From PALSA-129 sp963842505 (GTDB lineage: Bacteria; Acidobacteriota; Terriglobia; Bryobacterales; Bryobacteraceae): a stretch of 64,000 nucleotides of DNA. The position numbers were made by a program, and so were the translations under genes. The stretch lies in the NCBI GenBank assembly GCA_963842505.1, contig CAWJGZ010000004.1, positions 496,001 through 560,000 on the forward strand, written 5' to 3'. Shown here piece by piece: positions 50,978-59,218 of this stretch (position 1 is its first letter; each line of letters starts with the position of its first letter). A model generated the notes under the pieces. The model did no database searches, had not been told where the DNA came from, and was given only the letters and a program-made list of their open reading frames with translations.

Positions 50978-51938
50978 CGGATTCGCCGCCGCTCTGGCCG
51001 GCGCCGTTCTGCTCGCCGGCTGGACGCTCCATGCACAACAGACGAATCCGCCGCGGGACGAATCCTTCGTGTTCCGCTCCGACACCCGCGTGGTGATTTG
51101 CAATACCACGGTCTTCGACAAGAGCGGCCACCTGGTGACGGACCTCCCGCGCGACGCCTTCGCCGTCACCGAAAACGGCGTCCCGCAGCGCATATCGAGC
51201 TTCCAGCGCGAAGACGTCCCCGTTTCGCTCGGCCTGATTATCGATAACAGTGGCAGCATGCGAACCAAACGCGCGGGTGTGGAGGCTGCTTCTCTCGCCC
51301 TGGTGAGAGATTCCAACCCGCAGGATGAAGTCTTCGTGGTCAACTTCAACGACGAAGCGTTCCTGGACCTCCCCAACCGCAAGAACTTCACCAACGACAT
51401 CCGCGAGATGGAAGAAGCCCTCACGCGCATCGATTCCCGTGGCGGCACGGCCATGCGCGACGCCATCGGCTGGTCCATCGATCATCTCAACGAGAAGGCC
51501 CACAACGATAAGAAAGTTCTGGTGGCGGTTACCGACGGGGTCGATAACGAATCCCTCATCACCCAGGAGAAACTGGTCAAGGTCGCGCAGCAGAGCGGAG
51601 TCCTGATCTATGCCGTCGGCTTGCTGGAAGACGAAGACCGCGGTGACGCTTCCAAGGCGCGCCATGAGCTGACCGCTCTGGCCGAAGCCACCGGCGGCGA
51701 AATTTATTTCCCCAGGGAAGTGTCCGATGTCGATCGCATCGCTCACCTGGTGGCCCACGATATTCGCAGCCAGTACACAATCCAGTACACCCCCTCGAAC
51801 GCCGCCATGGACGGCACGTTCCGCCAGATCAAGATCGCCGTCAATACGCCCGGCCATCTTACCGCCCGCACGCGCAACGGCTACTATGCGACTCCCGATC
51901 AGGGTATCAAGCCCGGAAAGCTGAACACGTTCCGGTGA
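50961..51938 (+). CDS. VWFA-related secreted protein 2
   Basis: A 325-residue protein with a signal peptide ending near LHAQQ, the segment FRSDTRVVICNTTVFDKSGH and a VWA domain with MIDAS DNSGSMR and TDGVDNES. ATG 50961 overlaps the end of copy 1 by 17 bases, with GGAGG upstream. It is closely related to copies 3 and 4 (shared GGTAMRDA, DVDRIAH, DIRSQYTI). It is probably a surface or periplasmic metal-dependent binding protein; the ligand is unknown. Confidence 0.88.
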   Translation: MRRINSGFAAALAGAVLLAGWTLHAQQTNPPRDESFVFRSDTRVVICNTTVFDKSGHLVTDLPRDAFAVTENGVPQRISSFQREDVPVSLGLIIDNSGSMRTKRAGVEAASLALVRDSNPQDEVFVVNFNDEAFLDLPNRKNFTNDIREMEEALTRIDSRGGTAMRDAIGWSIDHLNEKAHNDKKVLVAVTDGVDNESLITQEKLVKVAQQSGVLIYAVGLLEDEDRGDASKARHELTALAEATGGEIYFPREVSDVDRIAHLVAHDIRSQYTIQYTPSNAAMDGTFRQIKIAVNTPGHLTARTRNGYYATPDQGIKPGKLNTFR

Positions 51939-51949
51939 GGCGGGTGACC

Positions 51950-52924
51950 ATGTCTCGGTTCCGGTTCCGGATCTTCCTTCTCTTGGCCGTGGTGATCTGC
52001 GCGCTCGCCTCCGCGCAACAGGGTCCCACCGTTTTCCGCGCCGATACGCGCCTGGTGGTTTGCCACACCACCGTGGTCGACGCCAAGACCGGCCACCTGG
52101 TTACCGACCTGCCGCAGAGCGCGTTCACCGTTTTTGAAAACGACATCAAGCAGGACATCAAGGTTTTCAAGCGCGAGGACATCCCCGTCTCCATGGGCCT
52201 GGTGATCGATAACAGCGGCAGCATGCGCCCCAAGCGCTCCTCCGTGGAATCCGCCGCCCTGGCTTTGGTGAAGGACTCCAACCCCGAAGACGAAGTCTTC
52301 ATCGTCAACTTCAACGACACCGCGTACATCGACAATCCCCACGGCAAGGCCTTCACCAGCGATATCGAAGAGATGAAGGAAGCCCTCACGCGCATCGATG
52401 CCCGCGGCGGCACCGCCATGCGCGACGCCGTCCAGGAATCCATCGACCACATGCAGAAGGCCCATAAAGACAAGAAGGTCCTGGTCCTCATCACCGACGG
52501 CGTCGATAACTCCAGCGACGAGGTGAACAACAGTCTGGAGAACGTGGTGCGCTCCGCCCGCCAGAGCGGCGTGGTGATTTATTGCGTGGGCCTGCTCAAC
52601 GAAGAGATCAAGCGCGATGCCGCGCGCGCCCGCCGCGAGCTCAATGCCCTGGCCGAAGCCAGCGGAGGCGAAACCTACTATCCCAAAGACGTCTCGGAGG
52701 TCGATCGGATCGCCCACCAGGTGGCCCGCGACATCCGCAACCAGTACACCATCGAGTACACTCCCTCCAACACCGCCATGGATGGCACTTTCCGCAAAAT
52801 TCGCGTGGCGGTCGCCGCGCCTGGCCACCTCACGCCCCGCACGCGCACCGGTTATTACGCCACGCCGGACCAGGCCCAGCCTCAGCCCCCGAAGACTGGA
52901 GGCGCGTCCCATTTGCGTCCATAA
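51950..52924 (+). CDS. VWFA-related secreted protein 3
   Basis: A 324-residue paralogue with signal peptide (IFLLLAVVICALASAQQ), ADTRLVVCHTTVVDAKTGH, MIDAS DNSGSMRPK and TDGVDNSS. ATG 51950 follows GAGGCGGGTGACC and is preferred over GTG 51935, which overlaps the previous stop. Two cysteines (VVCHTT and VIYCVG) are shared with copy 4 and could form a disulfide in the periplasm. Confidence 0.88.
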   Translation: MSRFRFRIFLLLAVVICALASAQQGPTVFRADTRLVVCHTTVVDAKTGHLVTDLPQSAFTVFENDIKQDIKVFKREDIPVSMGLVIDNSGSMRPKRSSVESAALALVKDSNPEDEVFIVNFNDTAYIDNPHGKAFTSDIEEMKEALTRIDARGGTAMRDAVQESIDHMQKAHKDKKVLVLITDGVDNSSDEVNNSLENVVRSARQSGVVIYCVGLLNEEIKRDAARARRELNALAEASGGETYYPKDVSEVDRIAHQVARDIRNQYTIEYTPSNTAMDGTFRKIRVAVAAPGHLTPRTRTGYYATPDQAQPQPPKTGGASHLRP

Positions 52925-52935
52925 TAGAAATATCG

Positions 52936-53865
52936 ATGTCCAGCATGCTGTGGCGCCTGCTCCCGCTGGCCGGTGTTCTGTCGCTAAGCGCCGGTTCCCA
53001 AGAAAATCTCGGCACTGTATTTCACTCCGATACCCGGGTAGTGGTCTGCCATACCACCGTAACGGATAAATCCGGACACTTCGTCACAGACCTCGCGCAA
53101 AGCGCATTTTCGGTTTTTGAAGACGGCGTACGCCAGCAGATCCGGGTCTTCAAGCGCGAAGACCTGCCCGTGTCGCTCGGCCTCATCATCGATAACAGCG
53201 GCAGCATGCGCGCCAAGCGCGCCTCGGTGGAAGCCGCCGCGCTGGCGCTGGTGAAGGATTCCAATCCCCAGGACGAAGTCTTCATCGTCAACTTCAACGA
53301 CGCCGCCTACCTTGACAACCCTCACGGCAAAACCTTCACCAGCGACATCGAAGAGATGAAACAGGCGCTCACGCGCATCGATTCCCGCGGGGGCACCGCC
53401 ATGCGCGACGCCGTCCAGATGTCCCTCGACTATCTCCTGGCCAACGCCCACAAAGACAAGAAGGTTCTGGTGATGGTGACCGACGGAGTCGAAAATTCCA
53501 GTACCATCAGCCGGTCCCTGGAAGAGTTGGTCCGCAACGCCCGCCAGAGCGGCGCGGTAATCTATTGCGTCGGCCTGCTCGCCGAGGAGGACAGGCGCGA
53601 AGCGGCCGCGGCCAGACGGCAATTGGACGCGCTCGCCGAGGCCACCGGCGGCGAGACCTATTACCCCAAGGATGTCTCTGAAGTGGATCGCATCGCGCAC
53701 CAGGTGGCGCGCGATATTCGCAGCCAGTACACCATTGTGTACTCCCCATCCAACGCCAATATGGATGGCACCTACCGCCGCATCAAAGTCGCGGTTCACG
53801 CGGCCGGCGGTCCCACCCCCCGCACCCGCACCGGCTATTTCGCCTCTCCCGACAAGGCCAACTAA
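52936..53865 (+). CDS. VWFA-related secreted protein 4
   Basis: A 309-residue paralogue: signal peptide (LLPLAGVLSLSAGSQ), SDTRVVVCHTTVTDKSGH, MIDAS DNSGSMRAK, TDGVENSS and the shared tail DIRSQYTIVYSPSNANMDGTY. ATG 52936 starts 12 bases after copy 3 ends; the ribosome site is weak, so coupling is likely. The stop TAA overlaps the ATG of the next small gene. Confidence 0.88.
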   Translation: MSSMLWRLLPLAGVLSLSAGSQENLGTVFHSDTRVVVCHTTVTDKSGHFVTDLAQSAFSVFEDGVRQQIRVFKREDLPVSLGLIIDNSGSMRAKRASVEAAALALVKDSNPQDEVFIVNFNDAAYLDNPHGKTFTSDIEEMKQALTRIDSRGGTAMRDAVQMSLDYLLANAHKDKKVLVMVTDGVENSSTISRSLEELVRNARQSGAVIYCVGLLAEEDRREAAAARRQLDALAEATGGETYYPKDVSEVDRIAHQVARDIRSQYTIVYSPSNANMDGTYRRIKVAVHAAGGPTPRTRTGYFASPDKAN

Positions 53866-54089
53866 TGCTGCGCGTCCTGTGGCGTCTCACCCGCGGCTAC
53901 CGCTTGCGCCCCTGGACGAGTCCCTATCTCCGCTGGCGCATCGAAACCTACTCCGGGCTGGATGCCCGGGCCATCGGTTTCTTCGCTTTCTGGCGGTTCG
54001 CCTGGCGGGAACGCCGCAATCTGTTCCGCTATCTCCGCTGGGCCGCACGCATGAGCGCAAGCCTGCCGAGCCCGAAGGGCGAAAGATGA
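53865..54089 (+). CDS. small Arg/Trp-rich protein coupled to the VWFA array
   Basis: A 74-residue basic protein starting in the TAATG junction with VWFA copy 4. It is rich in Arg, Trp and aromatic residues (YRLRPWTSPYLRWRIETYSG, FFAFWRFAWRERRNLFRYLRW). I recognise no domain; it may associate with membranes or nucleic acid. The overlap and the coherent composition argue it is a real gene, though codon evidence is thin. Confidence 0.55.
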   Translation: MLRVLWRLTRGYRLRPWTSPYLRWRIETYSGLDARAIGFFAFWRFAWRERRNLFRYLRWAARMSASLPSPKGER

Positions 54090-54211
54090 TAGCCCACGGC
54101 GCAAGCCGTGTGGAATCTGTCGCGAGTACGAGTAGCCCCGGAATGGGGCGTAAGGCTCTGCCGTCGGGCAAAACTGGAGAAACTCCACGGACACGCCAGG
54201 ACTATCCTCGC

Positions 54212-54255
54212 AAAAAAAAGCCCGCCGGTCCAGAATGTGGACCGGCGGTGCTTTT
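54212..54255 (-). terminator. rho-independent terminator of the Asr-like gene
   Basis: A perfect 11-bp stem CCGCCGGTCCA/TGGACCGGCGG with loop GAATG is followed on the minus strand by a run of eight T (54219-54212). It lies 30 bases downstream of the small lysine-rich gene. The other side carries CTTTT, so it may also stop plus-strand transcripts. Confidence 0.9.
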
Positions 54256-54284
54256 AACCTTCCAAATTGTGACCGAAGTAATGA

Positions 54285-54488
54285 CTACTTGGTCGCGGCG
54301 TCTGCGCTCTTCTTGGCTGTGCTCTTCTTGGAGGCTTTCTTGTGCTTCGCAGTGCTCTTCTGAGTGGTGCCCTGAGCGGCGGCGGCCGGTGCGCTCGCAG
54401 GGGCCGGGGCCGGAGCCGGAGCAGCCTGCCCGAACGTCATAGATACGGTAGCAACCGCTAACGCGATCGCGAGTAATGTGCTTTTCAT
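54285..54488 (-). CDS. small exported Pro/Ala- and Lys-rich protein (Asr-like)
   Basis: A 67-residue protein: signal peptide (MKSTLLAIALAVATVSMTFG), an APAPAPAPASAPAAAA stretch and a lysine-rich tail (KSTAKHKKASKKSTAKKSA). GGAAGAGAG precedes ATG 54488 and a strong terminator follows, so it is a single-gene transcript. The layout recalls the acid-shock protein Asr of enteric bacteria, a periplasmic basic protein made at low pH. Similarity is compositional, so the role is only suggested. Confidence 0.7.
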   Translation of the reverse strand: MKSTLLAIALAVATVSMTFGQAAPAPAPAPASAPAAAAQGTTQKSTAKHKKASKKSTAKKSADAATK

Positions 54489-54679
54489 TTTCTCTCTTCC
54501 TGCGGGCTCTGCCCGCCTACAGTTCCATACTGCGCCCCAACGCCCGGAAACACGATAGCCTGTGCAGGCTATGGCGGCTGACCAATTCGGGTCTATTAAG
54601 GTTAATGTTTATTAGTGTTACCCCATAGCCCGCTTGTGGGATGGCCCCCGCCGCCAGACCGCGCGATACTGTAATCGCG

Positions 54680-56008
54680 ATGCTCCCGCGCCAGATCACC
54701 CATCAGAATATTTACCGGCTGCTGATTGCCGGGTTCAGCCTGGTCATTCTGATGCTGCTGGCCGCCGCCATCGTGGGCCTGCGGAACATCCAATCCATCC
54801 AGCAGAGCGCCTCCAACCTGGTCCGCGAACAGGACACCACCAGGCACCTCGTCGATGAGCTCCGCTCGCGCGAGGAATCCCTCGCCGAAGTCTTCTCCAT
54901 CCTCGCCCGCGACCCCGATTCGGTGGATTCCGAAGCCATCCTGATCCAGCTCGCCAACGCCGACCGCGACATCGACCGCATCTCCGCCGAAGGCGCTCAC
55001 ACTCCCCAAAGCACCCTGTGGGCCAGCCTTCGCGAAACCTCCGCCGCTTTCTCCGGCGAAGCCCGCCGCATCCTCTCCGACAAGAACCCCACATCCTTCG
55101 CTTCCCTGGACCTTTTCCGCGATCACGAAGCTTTCACCGCCGTCGTCGCCCGCCTGATCGAGTCCGATTACCGCAACGTCTCGGCCGCCCAGGCGCAGAT
55201 CGGTCACCGCTCCGCGCGCCTGCTGGAGACCTCCGCTCTGTTCGCTTCCGGCGGCGTGTTGCTGGCCCTCATCTTCGCCGCCTTGACCGTTTTCATAACC
55301 TCCCAACTCGTCCGCCGCATTGAGTGGCAGGCCGCCGAACTGAGTCGCGTCTCCTGGCACATGCTGGAAGATCAGGAGGCCGCCGCGCGCCGCTTCTCCC
55401 ACGAGCTCCATGACGAGTTGGGCCAGTCCCTCACCGCCGTCAAGACCAATCTGGCCGCGCTGCGCGCCGGCGCCGACGCCGCCCGCCTCGACGATTGCCT
55501 CCACCTGGTCGACGAATCCATCGGCAACGTCCGCCAGATGTCCCAGCTCCTCCGCCCGACCATCCTCGACGATTTCGGCCTCGATGCCGGGCTGCGCTGG
55601 CTCTGCGAAGGTTTCGCCGCGCGCACCGGCATCGAAGTCAATTGCGTCTCCACCTTTACCGGCCGCCTTCCCGACGAAACCGAAACCCATCTCTTCCGCA
55701 TCGCGCAGGAAGCCCTCACCAACATCGCCCGCCATTCCGGCGCCCACCATGTCGAAGTCCGTCTGGCCTCTTCCAACCACCACATCCGCCTCACCCTTCA
55801 GGATGACGGCCGGGGGCTGCCGCAAGCCCCTTCCCCGGCGTCTCCTCCCGCGAATCGCAAACCCGGCCCGCTGGGCCTGATCGGAATGCGCGCCCGCGCC
55901 CGCAGCGCCGGTGGCGACGTCACGATTCGCTCCCGCCCCGACCACGGTGTTCTAATTGATGTGCAGGTCCCTCTGCCCGATGAAACGGATTCGCATCCTG
56001 CTAGCTGA
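54680..56008 (+). CDS. NarX/DegS-type sensor histidine kinase
   Basis: A 442-residue kinase: membrane helix (about 12-38), a helical extracytoplasmic sensor (about 40-180), a second membrane helix (about 190-215), then the HisKA_3 dimerisation domain with RRFSHELHDELGQSL (phospho-His) and an HATPase domain with EALTNIARHSGA and DDGRGL. The N-terminal module resembles the four-helix CHASE3/MCP-like sensors. ATG 54680 is chosen over 54641 since it places the first membrane helix normally. The response regulator gene overlaps its end. Confidence 0.9.
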   Translation: MLPRQITHQNIYRLLIAGFSLVILMLLAAAIVGLRNIQSIQQSASNLVREQDTTRHLVDELRSREESLAEVFSILARDPDSVDSEAILIQLANADRDIDRISAEGAHTPQSTLWASLRETSAAFSGEARRILSDKNPTSFASLDLFRDHEAFTAVVARLIESDYRNVSAAQAQIGHRSARLLETSALFASGGVLLALIFAALTVFITSQLVRRIEWQAAELSRVSWHMLEDQEAAARRFSHELHDELGQSLTAVKTNLAALRAGADAARLDDCLHLVDESIGNVRQMSQLLRPTILDDFGLDAGLRWLCEGFAARTGIEVNCVSTFTGRLPDETETHLFRIAQEALTNIARHSGAHHVEVRLASSNHHIRLTLQDDGRGLPQAPSPASPPANRKPGPLGLIGMRARARSAGGDVTIRSRPDHGVLIDVQVPLPDETDSHPAS

Positions 56009-56615
56009 CGATCACGCCGTGGTCCGCCACGGATTCAAGATGATCCTCGGCACCCAGTCCGACATGGAGGTCGTCGGTGAAGCCGGCAACGGCCGGGAAG
56101 CTGTCGATCTGGCCGCGGAACTGCGTCCCGATGTCGTCGTCATGGATGTCGCCATGCCGGAACTCAACGGCATTGAAGCCACGCGGCGCCTGACCGCCGC
56201 CGATCCGCATGCGCGTGTGCTGGCTCTCAGCATGCACAAGGATTCCGTCTATGTCCGTGAGATCCTGCGTGCCGGCGCCCGCGGTTACCTGCTCAAGGAT
56301 TCCGGCCCCGCCGACCTGGTGGCCGCCGTCCGCGCCATCGCCTCCGGAGAAGGCTACCTGAGCCCCGCCGTCTCCGACGCCGTCCTCGACGACTACCGCA
56401 AGCACGTTACCGATCCCATCGATCTGCTGAGCAGCCGCGAGCGCGAAGTCCTCCAGATGCTGGCCGAAGGCAAGACCAACAAAGAGATCGCGGCGGTCCT
56501 CAACCTGAGTGTCTACACGGTGGACGCCCACCGCGGCCGCATCATGGAAAAACTGAACCTGCACAGCATTAACGAACTGGTGCGATTTGCGGTCAGAAAC
56601 GGCCTGGTGGATTAA
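55980..56615 (+). CDS. NarL/FixJ-type response regulator
   Basis: A 211-residue regulator. The receiver domain (1-120) has the intact acidic pair ILLADDHAVV, phospho-acceptor Asp in DVVVMDVAMPE, and Lys in YLLKDSGP. The LuxR helix-turn-helix (about 150-205) has LSSREREVLQMLAEGKTNKEIA. It starts at ATG 55980 inside the kinase gene (29-base overlap), so the two form a complete two-component system. Unlike the regulator at 1724 its receiver is fully conserved. Confidence 0.93.
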   Translation: MKRIRILLADDHAVVRHGFKMILGTQSDMEVVGEAGNGREAVDLAAELRPDVVVMDVAMPELNGIEATRRLTAADPHARVLALSMHKDSVYVREILRAGARGYLLKDSGPADLVAAVRAIASGEGYLSPAVSDAVLDDYRKHVTDPIDLLSSREREVLQMLAEGKTNKEIAAVLNLSVYTVDAHRGRIMEKLNLHSINELVRFAVRNGLVD

Positions 56616-56642
56616 CGCCAATCCTGTTCCTGTGAGTTGTGG

Positions 56643-56670
56643 GACAGGCCATCGCCTTTCGTGGCCTGTC
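56643..56670 (+). terminator. 9-bp hairpin after the response regulator
   Basis: GACAGGCCA (56643-56651) pairs with TGGCCTGTC (56662-56670) around a 10-base loop. No T-run follows, so it is at best a weak or rho-assisted terminator, or an mRNA-stabilising hairpin. Confidence 0.45.
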
Positions 56671-56750
56671 GGCTCCCCCACGAGTGCGAACTATGATGCC
56701 CCGCTCCAGTCGCTGCCGCTGGGTTCAGAGTGGTATAACAGTTATGTCAG

Positions 56751-57029
56751 ATGCGCTTTAGCTTCGATCCTCGAAAGAGCCGGAGCCTCAGGAGGAATCC
56801 CCGGCGTGGCATAGGGTTCGAGGAGGCGCGGGAGCTGTTCTCCCAGCCCTATTGGCTCGATCAGCGATCCGACGTTCCGGAGCAGTTTCTGGCCGTCGGA
56901 TGGGTGGGTGACAGGCTGTATTCTGTCATCTTTGAAGTCAGGGAAGACGAAGAGGGCGAGATCCTGCACCTCGTCACCTTGTGGAGGTCGACAAAGGAGG
57001 AGATTCGATTGTATGAAGAAAACTCGTAA
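56751..57029 (+). CDS. BrnT-family toxin
   Basis: A 92-residue protein matching the BrnT ribonuclease fold: FSFDPRKSRSLRRNPRRGIGFEEARELF at the start, the middle LAVGWVGDRLYSVIFEVRED and the C-terminal ILHLVTLWRSTKEEIRLYEE. BrnT toxins cleave RNA and are neutralised by a ribbon-helix-helix antitoxin, which is encoded by the next, overlapping gene. A TATAAC box lies just upstream. Confidence 0.8.
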   Translation: MRFSFDPRKSRSLRRNPRRGIGFEEARELFSQPYWLDQRSDVPEQFLAVGWVGDRLYSVIFEVREDEEGEILHLVTLWRSTKEEIRLYEENS

Positions 57030-57297
57030 GTCCGCCAAACCGGTTTCCGCCGATGCAATTGCGCGGCTGGCCGATCAAGGCAAGGATGTTTCCCGTTTCT
57101 TCAAGGGCCAAGGCCGCATGGTTCAGCCGATTCAGCGCGTTAATGTGGACGTCACTGCGAGCATGCTGGAGGAACTGGATGAGGCGGCTCGGGACCTCAA
57201 CGTGAGCCGCCAGGCGGTCATCAAGACGCTGGTACGACAGGCTCTCGATCAACACTATCTGGCACGACGCGCAAGGCAACCGCAGCCGGCGTCCTGA
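57013..57297 (+). CDS. ribbon-helix-helix antitoxin (CopG/BrnA-like)
   Basis: A 94-residue protein with a basic N-terminus and a ribbon-helix-helix DNA-binding domain near the end: QRVNVDVTASMLEELDEAARDLNVSRQAVIKTLVRQAL. It starts at ATG 57013, 17 bases before the toxin stop. The region between (DQGKDVSRFFKGQGRM) probably binds the toxin. It should repress its own promoter together with BrnT. Confidence 0.8.
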   Translation: MKKTRKSAKPVSADAIARLADQGKDVSRFFKGQGRMVQPIQRVNVDVTASMLEELDEAARDLNVSRQAVIKTLVRQALDQHYLARRARQPQPAS

Positions 57298-57364
57298 CCG
57301 TGCTCGGCACGAAAAGCGCGCAACCTCGCCCCGGCTTTTGGCTATCATATCAGCAGGTCTCTCC

Positions 57365-57700
57365 ATGAAGCATGTCTTACGGCGCCATGCGCTCTTCTTG
57401 TGGTTGGCGGTCGCCGTTGCCTTCGGACTGCCGCAGGCCGTGGGGCCGCGGCCCGGGCTGGAGCCCGATACCCAGGATCACGATGTCAAGCTGCCCAATG
57501 GCAAATCGCAACGCGACGCAATCCTCAAAGCGGAGCATGAGGATAATCTCAAGGATGCGGCCCGCCTGGTGGAAATGTCACGGGATCTTAAGGCCGATCT
57601 CGAAAGAAGCGACCCCTTCGTTCTTTCCATGGGCACACTCAAGAAAACGGATGATATCGAAAAACTGGTCAAGAAGATCCGTTCTCGTCTGCGGCATTAG
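57365..57700 (+). CDS. small secreted protein, function unknown
   Basis: A 111-residue exported protein: signal peptide (HALFLWLAVAVAFGLPQAVG), then a highly charged helical domain (LPNGKSQRDAILKAEHEDNL, KDAARLVEMSRDLKADLERS, MGTLKKTDDIEKLVKKIRSR). I do not recognise a domain name. The arrangement suggests a small periplasmic helical protein. Its last 50 bases overlap the start of the PDZ protein gene in another frame. Confidence 0.7.
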   Translation: MKHVLRRHALFLWLAVAVAFGLPQAVGPRPGLEPDTQDHDVKLPNGKSQRDAILKAEHEDNLKDAARLVEMSRDLKADLERSDPFVLSMGTLKKTDDIEKLVKKIRSRLRH

Positions 57701-58847
57701 CCTGCTGGCTTGCGCGCTGGCGCCCGCCCAGACGCCTGCCCCGGCAAAGACGCCGGCTATCGCGTTGATCGATGCCGCCGACGCCGCCCAGTGGCAGACC
57801 TTGACGACCGGTGCAGGCTGGCAATTGATCGTCGCGGCCGGTGCAGCCGGTGCGGATATGGACGCCCGCGCCAAGGCGCTGGCCGCCGCCGTCGCCGAGG
57901 CCGTGAAGAACGGCTCCGTCGACCCCGCCCGCGTCTATCTGGCCGGCCGCAATGAAGCCGCCGCCGCCGTCTTCTACTTCATCGCCCGCATTCCCGACCG
58001 CTGGGCCGCGGGAGTGGCGCTGGGCGGATCGCCCAAAGCCGCGCTTGAAAGCAACCGCATCTTCTCCGCCAACTTCACCGATGCGCCCGTCCTCTGGGCC
58101 TCCAGCGGTCCCGACGACGAAGCGCTCGCCCAGAAACTGAAAACCGCCGGCCTCAACCTGGAGTGGCGCTCCGCCACCGCTCTCACCAATGGCGCCATCC
58201 TCCAGTGGCTCGCCCCTCACACCCGCGACGAATTTCCGCTGGACATCGACTGTGAGACCAACTCGCCTGCTTTCGCCAGTTGTTACTGGATTCAGATGAC
58301 CAAGTTCGACGCCAGCGAGCGCAACGATGTGCTCCCGCTTTCCATCGTAGCCGGCGAATCCGCGGCCGCGCTCGATCTGGGCGGCTTCGGCTACCATGCC
58401 GCCGACCCCGGTCCCGGCGTGCCGGTCGTCTTTCTACCTCAAAAATACGCGGGGCCGCTGCGCATCGGCGACCGCATCGTGGCGCTCGACGGCAAGCCCA
58501 TCGAAAACCCGCATCAGTACCTGGAGATGCTCGCCCGATTCACGGAAACCAAGCCCGCCGTGGTGATGGTGGAACGCGGCAAAGAGCGTTTCCGCATCGA
58601 AACCCGCGTGGTGGTGCCGCGCCACGATCCGGTGGTGACCGCGCGCGTGCAGGCGCACTACCTTCCCGAATACCGCCAGATCGAAATCATCAGCCGCGCG
58701 GTGACGGAGATGCGCGTCACTCTTCCGCGGGATTGGGTGCCCGGTGACCTGTTCTGGAACGGCCTTTCGCTCCAGGGCATCAAATCCGCCGGCTGTTATC
58801 TGCTCAAACTGGACAAGGAACTATTGCATGCCGGCCCCTGCCAGTAA
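57651..58847 (+). CDS. secreted PDZ-domain protein with a hydrolase-like N-terminal part
   Basis: A 398-residue exported protein starting at ATG 57651 inside the previous gene, which gives a good signal peptide (SRRSVLVCGISLLACALAPAQ). Residues about 40-185 resemble an alpha/beta-hydrolase core without a complete catalytic motif (RVYLAGRNEAAAAVFYFIAR, AGVALGGSPKAAL). Residues about 265-320 form a PDZ-like peptide-binding module (GPLRIGDRIVALDGKPIENPHQYLEML). A binding rather than catalytic role is likely. Confidence 0.65.
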   Translation: MISKNWSRRSVLVCGISLLACALAPAQTPAPAKTPAIALIDAADAAQWQTLTTGAGWQLIVAAGAAGADMDARAKALAAAVAEAVKNGSVDPARVYLAGRNEAAAAVFYFIARIPDRWAAGVALGGSPKAALESNRIFSANFTDAPVLWASSGPDDEALAQKLKTAGLNLEWRSATALTNGAILQWLAPHTRDEFPLDIDCETNSPAFASCYWIQMTKFDASERNDVLPLSIVAGESAAALDLGGFGYHAADPGPGVPVVFLPQKYAGPLRIGDRIVALDGKPIENPHQYLEMLARFTETKPAVVMVERGKERFRIETRVVVPRHDPVVTARVQAHYLPEYRQIEIISRAVTEMRVTLPRDWVPGDLFWNGLSLQGIKSAGCYLLKLDKELLHAGPCQ

Positions 58848-59214
58848 GCCGCGCCGGCTCACTGCGCGCGAAGCCTCGCGCCGCCTGATTCGCGCGCCTA
58901 AAAGCGTGCAGCGCGACGCCGCCATCCGCCGCATTATCCGCCAGATTCCCAAAGGCAAGGTCGCCACATATTCCCAGGTAGCGGCCGCCGCCGGCTACCC
59001 GCTGTATCACCGCCAGGTGGCCCAGTTGTTGCGCGGAGCCGGCAATTCCCTGCCCTGGCAGCGCGTCGTGGGCGTCGGCGGCGAAATCAAGCTCAAGTAC
59101 GAAGCCGGCCTCGAACAGCGCACCCGCCTCGTAATGGAAGGCGTGCGCTTCCGTGGCAAGCGCATCGACATGGCCGAGCACCAACACCGTTTCCGCCCCT
59201 GGGAGTTCGATTAA
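58828..59214 (+). CDS. alkyltransferase-like (ATL) / MGMT-family DNA-binding protein
   Basis: A 128-residue protein with the C-terminal fold of O6-alkylguanine transferases: IPKGKVATYSQVAAAAGYP (helix-turn-helix) and the active-site region reading LPWQRVVGVGG. The alkyl-accepting cysteine of the usual PCHRV motif is replaced by Trp (PWQRV), which defines ATL proteins that bind alkylated guanine and hand it to nucleotide excision repair. ATG 58828 overlaps the PDZ gene by 20 bases. Confidence 0.87.
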   Translation: MPAPASKPRRLTAREASRRLIRAPKSVQRDAAIRRIIRQIPKGKVATYSQVAAAAGYPLYHRQVAQLLRGAGNSLPWQRVVGVGGEIKLKYEAGLEQRTRLVMEGVRFRGKRIDMAEHQHRFRPWEFD

Positions 59215-59218
59215 CTCT

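Noticed and set aside
54075..54165. Hairpin-rich stretch (AGCCCCGGAATGGGGCG, CCACGGCGCAAGCCGTG) after the VWFA array as a further repeat family
   Set aside because: It looks like a dispersed repeat, but no second copy was seen in this window, so it is not reported as a repeat.
56643..56670. Classical rho-independent terminator after the NarL-type regulator
   Set aside because: The hairpin is good but no T-run follows, so it is reported only as a weak terminator or stabilising hairpin.
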